This document shows positions 9,682 to 21,939 of a DNA stretch of 64,000 bases, piece by piece. The position numbers were made by a program, and so were the translations under genes. The notes under the pieces were generated by a model. The model was not told the origin of the DNA, made no database searches, and saw only the letters and a list, made by a program, of their open reading frames with translations. Numbering within the stretch: position 1 is the first letter of the stretch; each line of letters starts with the position of its first letter. This stretch comes from Asterias rubens. Taxonomy: Eukaryota; Echinodermata; Asteroidea; Forcipulatida; Asteriidae. The stretch is taken from NCBI RefSeq assembly GCF_902459465.1, contig NC_047066.1, forward strand, positions 12,899,047 through 12,963,046, read 5' to 3'.

Positions 9682-12662
9682 TTAGTCTAAAGACTCTTGC
9701 CTTGAGGTGTTCTTCCACAACGTCCTACACGGAGGTGTCTTAACGCACGTCTTGCGTTTAGAGGCCTCCCTCAATAGCCTCTTCTTCACAGCGGAGCGAG
9801 CGTAATTCGCGTAAAGTCTCTCCAGATCACGCGAGAGTATAAGGTGACCGAGGCCGGCGCCCCCAACGACAACAATAAGGAACCAGGCATTGTACGTCAT
9901 AACGATGAGCATCAGCATATAGCCAATCGTGAGCTGGACCATGCTGACGACAGTTTGTAAAAGGTGGAAAAGCACCCTGTCGAAAAGAAGGAGGGAAACA
10001 GAAATTTAGTTGCTATGATAAAAAAAAGGTACTGTGCACTCTAAAGCGTACACACTAATTTCCAGTAATTCCTGGTTCCACGTTTTTCTAGGTTTGCAAT
10101 TAATATAGCGTCGACAGACCAACGGTAATTCATTCTTCTTGTGAATGTAGGAAGTACCATCACAACTATGTTTATGTGTACGGAGTCTGCTGCCACCTAG
10201 CGTCCAAGGAATGTCGTTGCTGCCAATAGGCACGCGTTTTACAACTTGTTGAAGGTTTCATTGGATATACGCATACATTTTAGTACACATTGACGTCTAC
10301 CTCGCTACCATGGGCAGCGCGCCGTATCACCAACCGTCTCTAAGAAACAAGGCATGCTGGGGGAAATGGCGCGGCGAAATCGATCACACCTGGGAATGAG
10401 GTTGAAATTGACGCATAACTGCCCGACCGACACTACACAATGAGTCTATGATTGTGTACAACACATTGCACATAAAAGTTGGCACTAGGTCAAAGGTAAA
10501 CTAGTCAAGAAAGCTCCCAGATTCCAAAGGCCGGTTCATTATTTACGAGCCTCAGAGTATGATGTCAAAATGTTCGCGGCTTTCCAAAAAATAATTTGAC
10601 AAAAGTGGCATTTTTTTAACTAATCCCATTATCAAAATTACTGACGTACCTTGTACTCTGCGAAATTTTCTTCTGGCTTGGTTCCCTCGCTTCACTGGTT
10701 CCCTGGATGATTTCCCATCTATCAGGCAGGAACTCCAATGAAAGGCTTCTCCACATTGTATCGAGTCGCGACTCTCTATGATCTTCGCTCGATGGGGCTC
10801 CGTCTTGGACACAACATGGCGGCTGCTTGATGACGTCACACTGGCTGTGCAACATTTCTGTGTCAAGAAATGCTATCTTCTCGCCTTGATCGGTATCTGC
10901 TGTGTGATTTGTATTTGACACAGAACATGGCTTGATGATACTCTGTCCTCCATCACAACAGTCTGCTTTCTGATTTTCATTTACACACGATGTTACTTCC
11001 TCCGGCTCCACGCACAGTGAGTCTTCTGCTGTTGTTTTCGCCTCCTGAAGACTCGTGTATCTGGTCAGAGGTATTCTGTCTGACTGTCTTCTTATGACGC
11101 TGTTGCTACCGACGCCGTGACCCGATGACCCGGACGGCACGGGGACTCTCCTCCAGCATTCTCGGCTGATACGTCGTAGAATCTCGATGAATAACGCTGC
11201 ACCACTGACGGCAAGGAGAGCCAAGACCAGATCTGAAATTTGAGTTGATCTCGTTAAAGTTTATTCATGTAAGCTCCATGGTATAATATTTGGGATTTGA
11301 GGCATTGCATGGTGAGGTACCAAGACCTGATTGCACGAAGGCAGCGAAGGCGATCGCTTCCATGCCCCCTGGTCAATGCCCGGATGCCCGGATGCCCTTC
11401 AAATGCCCCAGTAGAAATTTACAACTTCCTCAGAGTCATAGGGTGCCCTTCATCAGGAAGAAAATGCCTCGGTGCCCCTGCCCTTTCAAAAAACGAAGTA
11501 TACAGGCCAGGGTATCAAGAAGTATTTGGTTTGCGGTATATCTACTAGCCAGGTAGATTATGTTCTTTTCGAGAACTTGTCTTGCTTTATATTCTACTAC
11601 TGCAGAGCAGATTTTTGGAATTCGGGAGACTTCTCAGTTCTGGGAAAAAAACTCTCCTGTTTTTTAACTACTACCTGGGCGGAAGGAAAACACTTTGCCT
11701 GGTCTACTAGTATAGCTACAGTGGATCGAGGGAACTTCTCGTTGTTAACATCGGTTGTTAACATCGGTTGCGGAGTTGCATACAATAGCAAAAATCAAAC
11801 ATCATGCCGGTAAAGTCAGAGGTGAATTATAACCCCGTCCCGTCACACCGCATGGGTCTGCCAGACTCGGCCTTTAAACCATGCCTTGTTGTTGTTTCCG
11901 CTCACAGGGCGACCCCATAGTGTATAATTACCCCAAATAGAATTGTGTTTAGGCATGGAGGTAGAAGTCTACCTCCATGGTTTATGCTGGTTAAAAAAAC
12001 TTGTTTTTATGCAATAAAACCCACAGGTTCTACCTTTTCTAACTATATATACTTTTAAATGTTTATCTTCCGAGTCCATATTATTATTAGTCCATTTCTG
12101 TTTTTACTTCAAGATCTTGGCATGCCTATACCACAAGCTTTTGCTTTCCTGGTCATGCCCCAATTTCCAATTCTGCTCAACATTGTTCCAATTGATCTGT
12201 TGTTTTGATTCTCTGCTGGAATGGAAAATAGATGTCTTGAAATGAAGTTTCCCCCGGCCGCCCCGGCCCGTTCGACGAAATAAACCTTTCCTTGCGGCCC
12301 CTCAAAACAAACATACTATACACATGTAGCTCGTGGATTCGATTGTACCAGTATCCAGAATCACACAAAGCTAAATGTTTTCCCACTTTGTGTACTGTTG
12401 TATAATGTGTACATCAGTGCGGGTTTTATTATGGTAAACCGGCCTCTGAAGACTTCGGGTATACACTTACCTTTTGTGCTCGCAATCGTCCATCCTTCGT
12501 ATAACAGATTTTCAACACTCCCACTGAAAAAGAAAAATTCCTGTAGAGGAAAGAAGAAGAAAAAGCAGAGGGTCAGTCGTGACTTAGAGAATTATCGGCA
12601 TCTTTCAGGGAAGGGGAAAGCTGGGGGAGTAAAAAGTGAAAGTTTACCGGCATCATCATCAT
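9682..12662 (-). CDS. SLC31A: SLC31/CTR-family copper transporter, complete, four exons
   Basis: Imports Cu(I) as a homotrimer with three membrane helices per subunit. Minus-strand coding exons: 12662-12648, 12540-12471, 11232-10650 and 9976-9682. All introns are GT..AG, phases agree, and the total is 963 nt (320 residues). The protein starts with four Met codons (MMMMP), after an in-frame TGA. EFFFFSGSVENLLYEGW (6-22) matches the conserved block before helix 1, DLVLALLAVSGAALFIEIL (29-47) is helix 1, and helix 2 (about 226-252) ends GYMLMLIVMTYN with the selectivity MxxxM at 245/249. Helix 3 holds GAGLG with the packing GxxxG at 262/266. The cytosolic loop between helices 1 and 2 (about 48-223) is roughly three times longer than in human CTR1 and rich in Cys (CC twice). 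The short start resembles CTR2 more than CTR1; I cannot separate these paralogues. Confidence 0.93.
9977..10649 (-). other. SLC31 intron 3
   Basis: GT..AG intron. It contains one arm of a foldback element (GTCTGCTGCCACCTAGCGT near 10181) related to the element at 47217-47368. Nothing coding was found. Confidence 0.7.
11290..11720 (+). repeat. Dispersed repeat related to the copy at 32920-33220, with an inner insertion
   Basis: It lies in SLC31 intron 2. The outer parts (TTTGAGGCATTGCATGGTGA; TATTTGGTTTGCGGTA; GAGACTTCTCAGTTCTG) match the reverse complement of 33010-33215 in TIMM22 intron 1. The inner part (about 11328-11500, with CCCCAGTAGAAATTTACAAC and AAAATGCCTCGGTGCCC) matches another repeat at 38701-38880 and looks inserted. 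No ribozyme core is present in this copy. Confidence 0.65.
11721..12470. other. Rest of SLC31 intron 2
   Basis: Nothing recognisable apart from an inverted ATGGAGGTAGAAGTCTACCTCCAT at 11955-11978, a perfect 24-bp palindrome. Confidence 0.5.
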
Positions 12663-13596
12663 TGTGCAGCGGGTGACATATCCGTTCGGTCATAGATAGA
12701 GATGGTTCGTTGAAGGTTTGTTATGGATCCAACCATCAACGTAAAGTAATCCAAGCTCGCCTGTGTAATTCAACCGTCTGGCACTTATTTGCAATAGGAG
12801 TAGTCGCGTTTTGTTTGCATGGGGGACTTTAACAACAAAGCAAAGCCTTTAAAATGAGAGCGATCCTTCGCTGCATGCCTCCGGTAAACCTAAACCACTG
12901 ATGGTGCAACATACAACCACTCAGAGTACACTTGTCTGAGTATGTGAAAAACACTTGTCTGAGTGTGTGAAAAAGGAATGTTTCGACCACTCCCGTAAGC
13001 ATGGTACACACACACTTCGTGGTTGTGTAGCTGAATTCCCAGTGATGAATAATTCAGCGTCAAGTGCGTGGCAGCCAATGGGAGCGTGTATGCAAATCTA
13101 TTGGCCTTTACCATCCTTGAAAACAAAATTTTGCGTCCCGTAAGAGGGTGGAGGAATGAGGTTGTGACTGCGCTGCTACCCGTGTGACTCATTGTTTTGC
13201 AGGCAATCCGAAACGACGTTTGACTGGTATGCGGAAAGCGGGACCTACTTTTTGACAAGTGTGGCACCCCCTGTCTACTTTTCGATCATTCATTCTTTAG
13301 ATCAACACGATAGGTATATTTGGTATGACAGGAGGGAAAAGTTGTCGGCTTATTACGTGTATGCAACTTGTGTGGACAACCCAACAGCAGATGGCGCTGT
13401 GTTTCTAACGCAAAGTTTGAGGCCATAGACCTTTTTGCAACCATTGCGCAAGCGCTAACTGATGAATGAGGTGCATGGTGGTCTAGCTAGTGATCAAACT
13501 TGAGCGCTAGCAACACCGAGTTTTTGCGATAGGGTCTGTTCGTTTCGAGGTGCACCAAACTATGATGCTTAATATGCTTATATTCATATAGCTAGT
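12663..13596. other. Upstream region of SLC31
   Basis: Contains the presumed 5' UTR and promoter of the minus-strand transporter, which I cannot delimit. A direct repeat of ACTTGTCTGAGT occurs at 12930-12980. No additional exon recognised. Confidence 0.45.
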
Positions 13597-13979
13597 TTAA
13601 AGACACTGGACACCTTTGGTAATTGACATAAGACCAGTCTTCTCACTCGGTGTATCTCAACATATGCATAAAATAATACACGTGTGAAAATTTGAGCTCA
13701 ATCGGTCGTCGAAGTTGCGAGATAATAATGAACGAAAAAACTTGTCACACGAAGTTGTGTGCTTTCAGATGCTTGATTTTGAGACCTCAAAATCTAAATC
13801 TGGTGTATCGAAATCAAATTCATGAAAAACTACTTCTTTCTCGAAAATGCTTCACTTCAGAGGGAGCCGTTTCTTACAATTTTTTATATTATCATCCTCT
13901 CACCGTTTCTCGTTACCAAGTAAGGTTTTATGCTAATAATTATTTTGAGTATAGTTACCAATAGTGTCCACTGCCTGAA
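13597..13979. mobile_element. MITE family A
   Basis: Starts TTTAAAGACACTGGACACC and ends GTGTCCACTGCCTGAAA. All family landmarks are present, in the opposite orientation to the copy at 2758-3142. The right terminus has lost the TTAA. Confidence 0.85.
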
Positions 13980-14734
13980 ATTATATCAACTGAACTGTAT
14001 TTCTCTTTTTATTCTTGTTATTATATGTTAGCCGTATGTAGAACTGTTGCGGTATTGGCCTACGCATCCAAAATGAAAACACCCCTTAGTTAACGAGAAT
14101 GAAACTCCCCGGATACTATTGGTTTTGTCCTACACTTTTCAAAAGTAAGGCAACCACTTTTCATCACCCATAAAGCCCGGTGGCTCATGACCTTCAATTC
14201 TTTGATTTATAGCAGCAAGAACTTTGGGTTTTGAATTTATACACTCATGGATTTACTCACTATTTAGTGGAGCGCATCTATCAGTGAGTTACTGCAGAAC
14301 TTCTTTTATTTTGTGAACGATCCAGGTGCAAACTGTTCTGTCGCTGACTTTTCGATCAAGAGCTGATCTGTGTCCCTGTCAGTAACAATCCTCCATCAAT
14401 TCAACGTAAATAACACTGCGATATTTGACAGGTTTTTAAACCATAGAATAATGGGTTTTACGGTCCACAGGAGTCATCGCTAACCCAACAAAATTACAGA
14501 AATGTGGAACCTCATCTTTGGAGTTGTGTCGAAATGATTTTACCCTCGAGTTTCTGTGAGGTCAGAATGGAGTTCAATGCGTTTATATTTAAAGCAGTAC
14601 AGCCACTATTTGTAGTAGAACATACTTTTGCATAAAATGCGGGGGGAAATGCGAGAAGTTTGTGCCTCAATTAAGGTTTCAACGTTAAGCCATTATCGTA
14701 GTTTTCTCTATGTATCGGGACTAGTAGTTTCGCT
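13980..14734. other. Intergenic, nothing recognised
   Basis: No exon, tRNA or element terminus found. Confidence 0.4.
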
Positions 14735-15064
14735 TTAAAAAACACTCGACACGTTTGGTCAAATACTTTCTCAATTCTTGTATCATTATAATGCATACAA
14801 TAACAAGTCTATGAAAATGTTGCCTCAAACAATTGGTCATCGAAGTTGCAAGACAACACTGACAAAAAAAACATGTTGCACAAAAAAATGTGTGTGCTTT
14901 CAGATGATTACCTCTTTCTAAAAAAAAAACTGCATAACTTCAGAGGGAGCCGTTTCTCGTGCACAATGTTTTATGATTAACAGCTCTCCATCGCTCGTTA
15001 TTAAGTAAGTTGTTATGCTAACAATTACCGTAGGACTAACCAAATATTGGCCAGTGCCTTTAAG
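14735..15064. mobile_element. MITE family A, diverged copy
   Basis: Starts TTTAAAAAACACTCGACACG and ends GGCCAGTGCCTTTAA. The central hairpin block is deleted. Divergence from the other copies suggests an old insertion. Confidence 0.7.
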
Positions 15065-15318
15065 CCTGGTAAGTTATCAAAATACAAAACAATTGCGATG
15101 GACGACAAAGTCCAACCTGATTGTCAACCTAAAAGATAAGATACGAAGTGGTTTCAGTATTTCTACATTAAGGTCATGTATTTGACCGACATACCTTTCT
15201 GGACCAGCTGAATGTACTCATGATAATATACATTTTCTCTCAAAATCAAGAGATATTCTGGGCTCTTGAACAAGTGGCAGTTTCCAAAATTCTCACTGCT
15301 TAGTTTTCGATGTAAATT

Positions 15319-16190
15319 AAAGGATTCGGGTACTTTTTCAAAATGTCTTCATATTTACAATAAACTTACAGGGTTTGAAGATAACGATAGTGGAAAGCTT
15401 CCCTTCAAATATTACTAACTAAGGTTGTGTAGTTTTTGAGAAATGAGTAAAACAAGTCACAAAATCATTTTGGTCTCATGAGACCAAAATGATTTTAGCA
15501 TGTAAAATCCCCTTAACCAGTTATGATATTATACCAAAACCATAGCATAACTGGGTAATACGTTTTTACATGCTAAAACTGAGACGAAAATTATTACTTT
15601 TACTAATTTCTTTAAAAAAACTACAGCACCTCAGTAAGTAACGTTTCAAGGGAAGCTTTCTACTATCATAATCTTTAAACTGTGTAAGGTTAATGTAAAT
15701 CTGATATTGTGTTTTTGGTTAAGAAAAAGTACATATTATACCCTTTAAAGCCATTATACACTTTCGGTACAGAAAAAAAAAGTTCACAGATTTACAAATA
15801 ATTTACAGGGCTTACAGAAGGTAATGGTGAAGACTTCTCTTGAAATATTGTTCCATGAAAGGCTTTACTTTTTGAGAAAACAATAAAACAATATCAATTA
15901 ATTATAAACACATGTCATGACACGGCGAAACGCGCGAAAACAGGAGTGGGTTTTCCCGTTATTTTCTCTCGACTCCGATGACCGATTGAGCCTAAAATCA
16001 AGCATCTGAAAGCACACGACGGCTTCGTGTGACAAGGGTGTTTTTTTCTTTCATTATTATCCCGCAACATGGGACGACCAATTGAGCTGAAATTTTCACA
16101 GGTTGGTTATTTTATGTATATGTCAAGATACACCAAGTGAGAAGACTGGTCTTTGACAATTACCAATAGTGTCCACTGCCTTCAAGTACT
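15319..16190. mobile_element. Composite of MITE families C, B and A joined at TTAA
   Basis: 15319-15750 is a family C foldback (TTAAAGGATTCGGGTACTTT..., centre CTCATGAGACCAAAAT). At TTTAAAG (15745-15751) it runs directly into family B (CCATTATACACTTTCGGTAC), of which only about 180 bp remain. That runs near 15960-15995 into the right half of family A ending GTGTCCACTGCCTTCAAG. Confidence 0.75.
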
Positions 16191-16319
16191 AACATGAAAT
16201 AAGACAATCTTCCTTCATGGTACTACACAGCAAAAACCGTGGTGCTAAATTTGACACCATCAATCAATATAACATTTATTTCCACATTCACAAGATTACA
16301 TCATGGAGGTACAATTCGG

Positions 16320-16665
16320 ATTTAAAAGGTCTATATACATTTTGTAGGACAAAAAAAAACAATGTCTTTAAAGATTTACACTAAACTTACACCGTTCGAA
16401 GATAATGATGGTAGAAAGCTTCCCTAAAAATATTAGTTGCTGAGGTGCTGTAGTTTTTGAGAAATGAGTAAATTTTCGTCTCAGTGATCATGAGACGAAG
16501 TTATTTTAGCATGCATTCACTAAATACGTATTTTCATGACATTGTTTTACTCATTTCTCAAAAGCTACAGCACCTCAGCAACTAATATTTTAAGGTACGC
16601 TTTCTACTATCATTATCTATTGTGTTTTGTGTTAAACAAAAAGTACCCAATTCCTTTAACGCATT
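16320..16665. mobile_element. MITE family C (foldback)
   Basis: Starts TTTAAAAGGTCTATATACAT and ends AGTACCCAATTCCTTTAA. The two arms (GAAGATAATGATGGTAGAAA against TTTCTACTATCATTATC) are inverted and meet near GATCATGAGACG at about 16486. Confidence 0.8.
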
Positions 16666-17112
16666 TGAAGGTTCATATAATGTCCTATAGCAAGGACAAC
16701 GCCGAACCCCAAAGTTAAAACATTTTGACAAGGTGAAGTTCGGTGTCTAAAATAACCCAGAACTCCTAAAAGGGGGATATTCGTCAAGGAATCATGGGAA
16801 TTGACATGTTGAGGGGAAACATAACGTGGCTATGCGAGCACACCCCAAAAGGAGAAAACAGAGCCTTTCGAAGGCTCTAAAAAATAGTTCTCCATAGACC
16901 ATGGATGTATGTGTGCATACTCCTCACATGAAAAAGGGACAATTTTGTCATACAAAACACATCAGGTTCGAAGTCAACAACCCCAGGTCACAAATTAGGC
17001 AACATTTGAACCCGTTTTTTGAGGGCCCTCAAAATGTTTAATCATGTTGGTGGGAATTCAACAGTCATATTTTGATAATATCCCCTTTACAGTAAAAGCT
17101 GTAAGACTTCTA
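16666..17112. other. Intergenic with one unit of the 18-kb dispersed repeat
   Basis: 16980-17100 carries TTAGGCAACATTTGAACCC, GAGGGCCCTCAAAATG and TTTACAGTAAAAGCTGTAAG, the landmarks of the repeat described at 17930-19010. Otherwise nothing recognised. Confidence 0.5.
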
Positions 17113-17882
17113 TTAAAGGCAGTGGACACTATTGGTAATTACTCAAAATAATTATTAGCATAAAAACCGTCTTGGTGACGAGTAATGGGGAGAGGTTGAT
17201 GGTATAAAAAATTGTAAGAAACGGCTCCCTCTGAAGTGCCATGGTTTTCGAGAAAGAAGTAATTTTCCACGAATTTGATTTCGAGACCTCGGGTTTAGAA
17301 CTTGAAGTCTCGAAATCAACCATCTAAACGCACACAACTTCGTGTGACAGGGGTGTTTTTTTCTTTCATTATTATCTCGCAACTTCGATGACTGATTGAG
17401 CTCAAATTGGCACAGGTTTGTTATTTTATGCATATGTTGAGATGCACCAACTGTGAAGGCTAGTCTTTGAAAATTACCAATAGTGTCCACTGCCTTTAAA
17501 GGCAGTGGACACTCTTGGAAATTACTCAAAATAATTATCATCATAAAACCTTTCTTGACTACGAGTAATGGGGAGAGGTTGATAGTACAAAACATTGTGA
17601 GAAACAGCTTCCTCTGAAGTGAAGTAGTTTTCGAGAAAGAAGTAATTTTTCATGAATATGATTTCGAGACCCCAAGTTTAGAATTTGAGGTCTCGAAATG
17701 CAAGCATTAGAAAGCACACAACTTCGTGTGACAAGGGTGTTTTTTCTTTTATAATTATCTCGCAGCTTCGACGACCGATTGAGCTCAAATTTTCACAGGT
17801 TTGTTTTATGCATATGTTGAGATACACAAACTGTGAAGACTAGTCTTTGACAATTACCATTAGTGTCCACTCATCCACTTTT
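17113..17882. mobile_element. Two MITE family A copies in tandem sharing one TTAA
   Basis: Copy 1 is 17113-17499. Copy 2 starts at 17496, so the sequence CCACTGCCTTTAAAGGCAGTGG at 17487-17508 serves both ends. Both copies are in the same orientation. Copy 2 ends near 17882 with a decayed terminus. Confidence 0.85.
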
Positions 17883-17929
17883 AAGGTACTTTTCTTTTCT
17901 TTTTTTCTTTTTTCACTGTTTGCTATGAA

Positions 17930-19010
17930 ATATAGGAATGGCACACCCTCGGGCGCCAGACATCAAAACAACAATGCACAACTGATTATATAACTACTCA
18001 AACATTGGGCAATATTTTTACACTGAAACCCTTTTTAAGGGGGCCCCTCAAATCTGTCTTTACAGTAGAAAAGCTTTGAGATGTAAAGTGTTGTATTATT
18101 TTTATTTTATTTGTTTTGCAAGTTGCACGTGTTTGCTTACGGAGATGATTTATGGGGTGCATGCACTTAGACGCCAAACATTAGTTTAATAATAACAATA
18201 CACACCGTGGAAACTGTAGCCAAACATTAGGCAACACTTTTTAGGGGGCCATCAAATCGGTCTTTACGGTAGAAAAGCTTTGAGACTTTAAAAAGTACTT
18301 TATTTTTGTTATTTTTGGATATTTTGCACTGTTTGCTACAGTCATAGACGGGGATGGTACACCCTAAGGCGCCATCCATATAATTTATAATAACAATGCA
18401 CAACTGTGACCCACTCTGTGAAAATGAGTCACATGTCGCCCAATGCAATATTAAGTTATGGACAGTTTAATGTGGAAAATGTATTTAAAAAAAAAATCTT
18501 TTTAAGATCTTTAGATGCATGGTTAACCTTTAGAACACTTACTTTTAGGCAATAAAGCAATGAATACAACAATTTTGTAATCATACTCATGTCTAATTTG
18601 TATCCTTTTGCACACAATGGTAGTTTAATATATCATTTTACTTGTAATTCGTTTTTCAAATAAAATGGCGTAGTGGCTAATTTCAAACGGGAGTAACTCA
18701 GCAACGCGATACCCAAAGCTTAGACACATACCAAATTACTGCTGCTGATGTGTTCTTTCCAGCGATTAGCCAAACATTGGGTAACATTTTACAATGAAAC
18801 ACTTTCAGATAGGGGGCCCTCAATTCTATCTTTACAGAGAAAAGCTGTGAGACTTATTAAGTACTGTATTATTTATTGTTGAATAATGTTGCAAGTTGCA
18901 CTGTTTGCAATAATATGGGAGATGATTTAAAGGGGTGCAACCTAAGACGCCAGACATGTTGATAATAACTGTAACCCACCTGGAAATTGTAGCCAAACAT
19001 GACGATCACT
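17930..19010. repeat. Degenerate ~200-bp repeat array
   Basis: At least three further imperfect units (about 17990-18190, 18220-18420, 18774-18990). Each contains CCAAACATTGGGCAA-like, AGGGGGCCCCTCAAAT-like, TCTTTACAGTAGAAAAGCTT, GCACTGTTTGC and GCGCCAGACAT-like blocks in the same order. Spacing is irregular. No open frame spans units. Confidence 0.65.
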
Positions 19011-20020
19011 TTTCAGGAAATGCACACACATACAAAACAATGTTAGCATTGGACTAACAATGTCCGTCTGTAGTTAAGTTTGTATAATGACAGCTTTGCA
19101 GCTCAATGTTTACACGCTGAGGGTGTCTCTGATATTGTGTAAAATGGATGACTTCCTCTGCTCGTCGATTGATCATGCTCCCATTATACTCCGCTCATTT
19201 GGGGTTAATAGGAAAAGGTCATGTTCATAAGTATGATTCGCTTAATTATTCTACAGTGTATGTGACAACAATACTTATAAAGTCTTGAAGATCCACGGTC
19301 CAGTCACAACAGATATCAGCGTGTAGTTTTGATCCACATGATTTATAATCCACAAGATTGAAGATGTTCCAATTACGTTCACTCCATATGGGGTTTCCCC
19401 TCTATACATTCGTTCATGTATAGCACCTCGTGATTATTAATGCGCACACGGATGGCGTCATGTGCACATTCAGCATAATGTGCTGAAAATCTCATTACAG
19501 ACCTTTGTTATTGTCTGCCGTGTTGGTGTAGACTGGCCGCTCAGAGACTTGTCCTTGACTCCTACATTCCGTATACAACCACCTGTTTGGTAAATCACTT
19601 TGTCTTCTCCATAGAGCTCATAGCTCCATGGTCTTACCTACGATGGAATTTAAGCGTCTCGTTTACTTTTTACATTGCAAGAAGCAGACTTCTATTATCT
19701 TATGGGCGCTTTCGTTTAGCTTCCCTGCATGGGTCGACCCCGGTGTGTGGCGGGTTTTTTTCCAGGACAAGTGTGTGCAGATACGAAAGCACCCTATTAT
19801 AACCATTATCTTTGAGTCAAAGGTCGAGTTTGTGCTGCAGGGAGATAATTATTGCGCAGCAGTGAGAGCTTGCTATGATAACAGATAGTGTCGGGAAATG
19901 TGGACGTTTGGTGAAGTTGCTGACCCAGTTGTGTTTAAGGGGATATTATTTTTCGTGATGGTTAATTAAGTCATGTCATATTTAGTAATAACCTCGAATC
20001 AAACAGTTGTAATTGTTATC
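19011..20020. other. Intergenic, nothing recognised
   Basis: Short open frames at 19587-19888 have no partner splice sites and resemble nothing I know. Confidence 0.4.
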
Positions 20021-20884
20021 TTAAAGGCAGTGGACACTATTGGTAATTACTCAAAATATTTGTCTAAGGGGTCTTTGTACTTTTTGGGATGGTGTTTGGG
20101 GAGGCTTTCTGCTATCATTGTCCTCAGCCCAGTGGGTTTGGGATGAATCTGTGAGGGTGCACTCTGTGCCAATTTTATTTTGGTTTTTTGAGGGTTTTTA
20201 GTCCATTCTATGTTTTTTTTATTTTGTATTGTTGTCCCTTCCTCTTATCGCTGCGGTGTTTTGTTGTGGGTGTAGTTTTATGTTTTCAATAGTCTGGTTG
20301 TGCTTGTGTTTTAATGTTTTCTTTTGTGTGATTTTTAAATGTTTCAGTGCAATCACCTTTTTATAATTATATTTTTATCGTTGGCAGGGGTCTGGTTTTA
20401 CACATCTTTTGATGACAGTTTTATTTTTTTGTTTTAACCTTGACAGCCCCTGTACAACTTGTAACTATTGTGTATGTCTAAAGATTTAAAAAAAATTAAA
20501 AAAAATAAAAATAATTATTAGCATAAAACCTTACTTGGTGTTGAGTAATAGAGAGAGGTTGGTAGTATAAAACATTGTGGGAAACGGCTCCCTCTGGAGT
20601 GGAGTTTTCGAGAAAGAAGTAATTTTCCGCGAAGTTGATTTCGAAATCTCAAGTTTAGAATTTGAGGTCTCGAACTCAAGTTTAGAATTTGAGGTCTCGA
20701 ACTCAAGCATCTGAAAGCACACAACTGCGTATGACAAGGGTGTTTTTTCTTTTATAATTATCTCGCAACTTCGACGACCGATTGAGCTCAAATTTTCACA
20801 GGTTTCTTATTTATGCATATGATGAGATACACCAAGTGAGAAGACTGGTCTTTGACAATTACCAATAGTGTTCACTGTCTTTAA
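20021..20884. mobile_element. MITE family A split by an A-tailed insertion
   Basis: The left end (TTAAAGGCAGTGGACAC, 20021) and the right end (ACTGTCTTTAA, 20884) belong to one copy. The internal ATAATTATTAGC block is displaced by about 450 bp (roughly 20057-20508) of G/T-rich sequence ending in an A-rich tract, AAAAAAAATTAAAAAAAATA-like. AAAATA lies on both sides of the insert. This looks like a retrotransposed copy inside the MITE. Confidence 0.7.
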
Positions 20885-21561
20885 AGCCTAATTATCTTAT
20901 AAAGATTGTAGCTTACGCGTCCTGTTAATATTTTTTGTGCCCCTTTAATGAGAACGCAATAAGAAAGGTGCGTGTCGAAAATGTTGAACTTCCTGTAGGC
21001 GACCTTTGGACATTTCCTTGGTGTCCGTTTGAATGCTGCCCGACAGAGAGATTGCAGTTGGTACCACCGCACCTCGTCATACCACAATCGTTTTTTTAAT
21101 TGATACCCTTATCTACAACAACTCTTGTGAAACTTCCAGAAATTGTTGCTCGTTGGTTAAACAAAAACAACTAAAAGACGTCCATTCAAATTCACATTTA
21201 CAAACAGGATAGCGCATTGTGGAATATGATGAGTCGCCAGCTCCGACCCAAAATGTGTTGGCGAGAAATACACAATTTTACACTTTCATTTCATAAACCA
21301 TTATATACCAGACAAGCTCAAGATCAAGCTTAGTGCAAAAGTTATAAACAGTATTGGATAAGGATGATCAAAATGGCGAATTTCGATTGTGCTTGAGTTT
21401 GGACCGGCATTGCTAAAAACTAATAAGACCTTTTCTTATGCACTTATGCATGAATACATTGGCCTATTATACTGTGCACATTCAGTGTTGTGCGAACTCC
21501 TGAGGCATGTTTTATCATTCCCATGCACAGTTTAAACTTTCAATACACGAGGAATTTCTTG
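20885..21561. other. Intergenic, nothing recognised
   Basis: A minus-strand frame at 20881-21087 has no supporting splice pattern or recognisable motif. Confidence 0.4.
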
Positions 21562-21939
21562 TTAAAGACACTGGACACTATTGGTAATTGTCAAAGACTA
21601 GTCATCATAGTTGGTGTATCTCAATATGCATAAAATAACAAACCTGTGAAAATTTGAGCTCAATCGGTCATCAAAGTTGCGAGATAATAATGAAAGAAAA
21701 AACACCCTTGTCACACGAAGTTGTGCATTTTCAGATGCTTGATTTCGAGACCTCAAATTCTAAATCTGAGGTCTCGAAATTAAATTCGTGGAAAATTACT
21801 TCTTTCTTGAAAACTATGTCACTTCAGAGGGAGCCGTTTCTGAAATTATTCTATCAGCAGCTCTCTACTACTGGTAACAAGGTAAGGTTTTATGCTAATA
21901 ATTATTTTGAGTATTACCAATAGTGTCCTCTGCCTTTAA
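21562..21939. mobile_element. MITE family A
   Basis: Starts TTAAAGACACTGGACACTAT and ends GTGTCCTCTGCCTTTAA. TTAA at both ends. All landmarks present. Confidence 0.87.

Noticed and set aside
10552..10866. 104-codon minus frame as SLC31 exon
   Set aside because: Different frame from the exon that carries helix 1 and matches splice phases on both sides.
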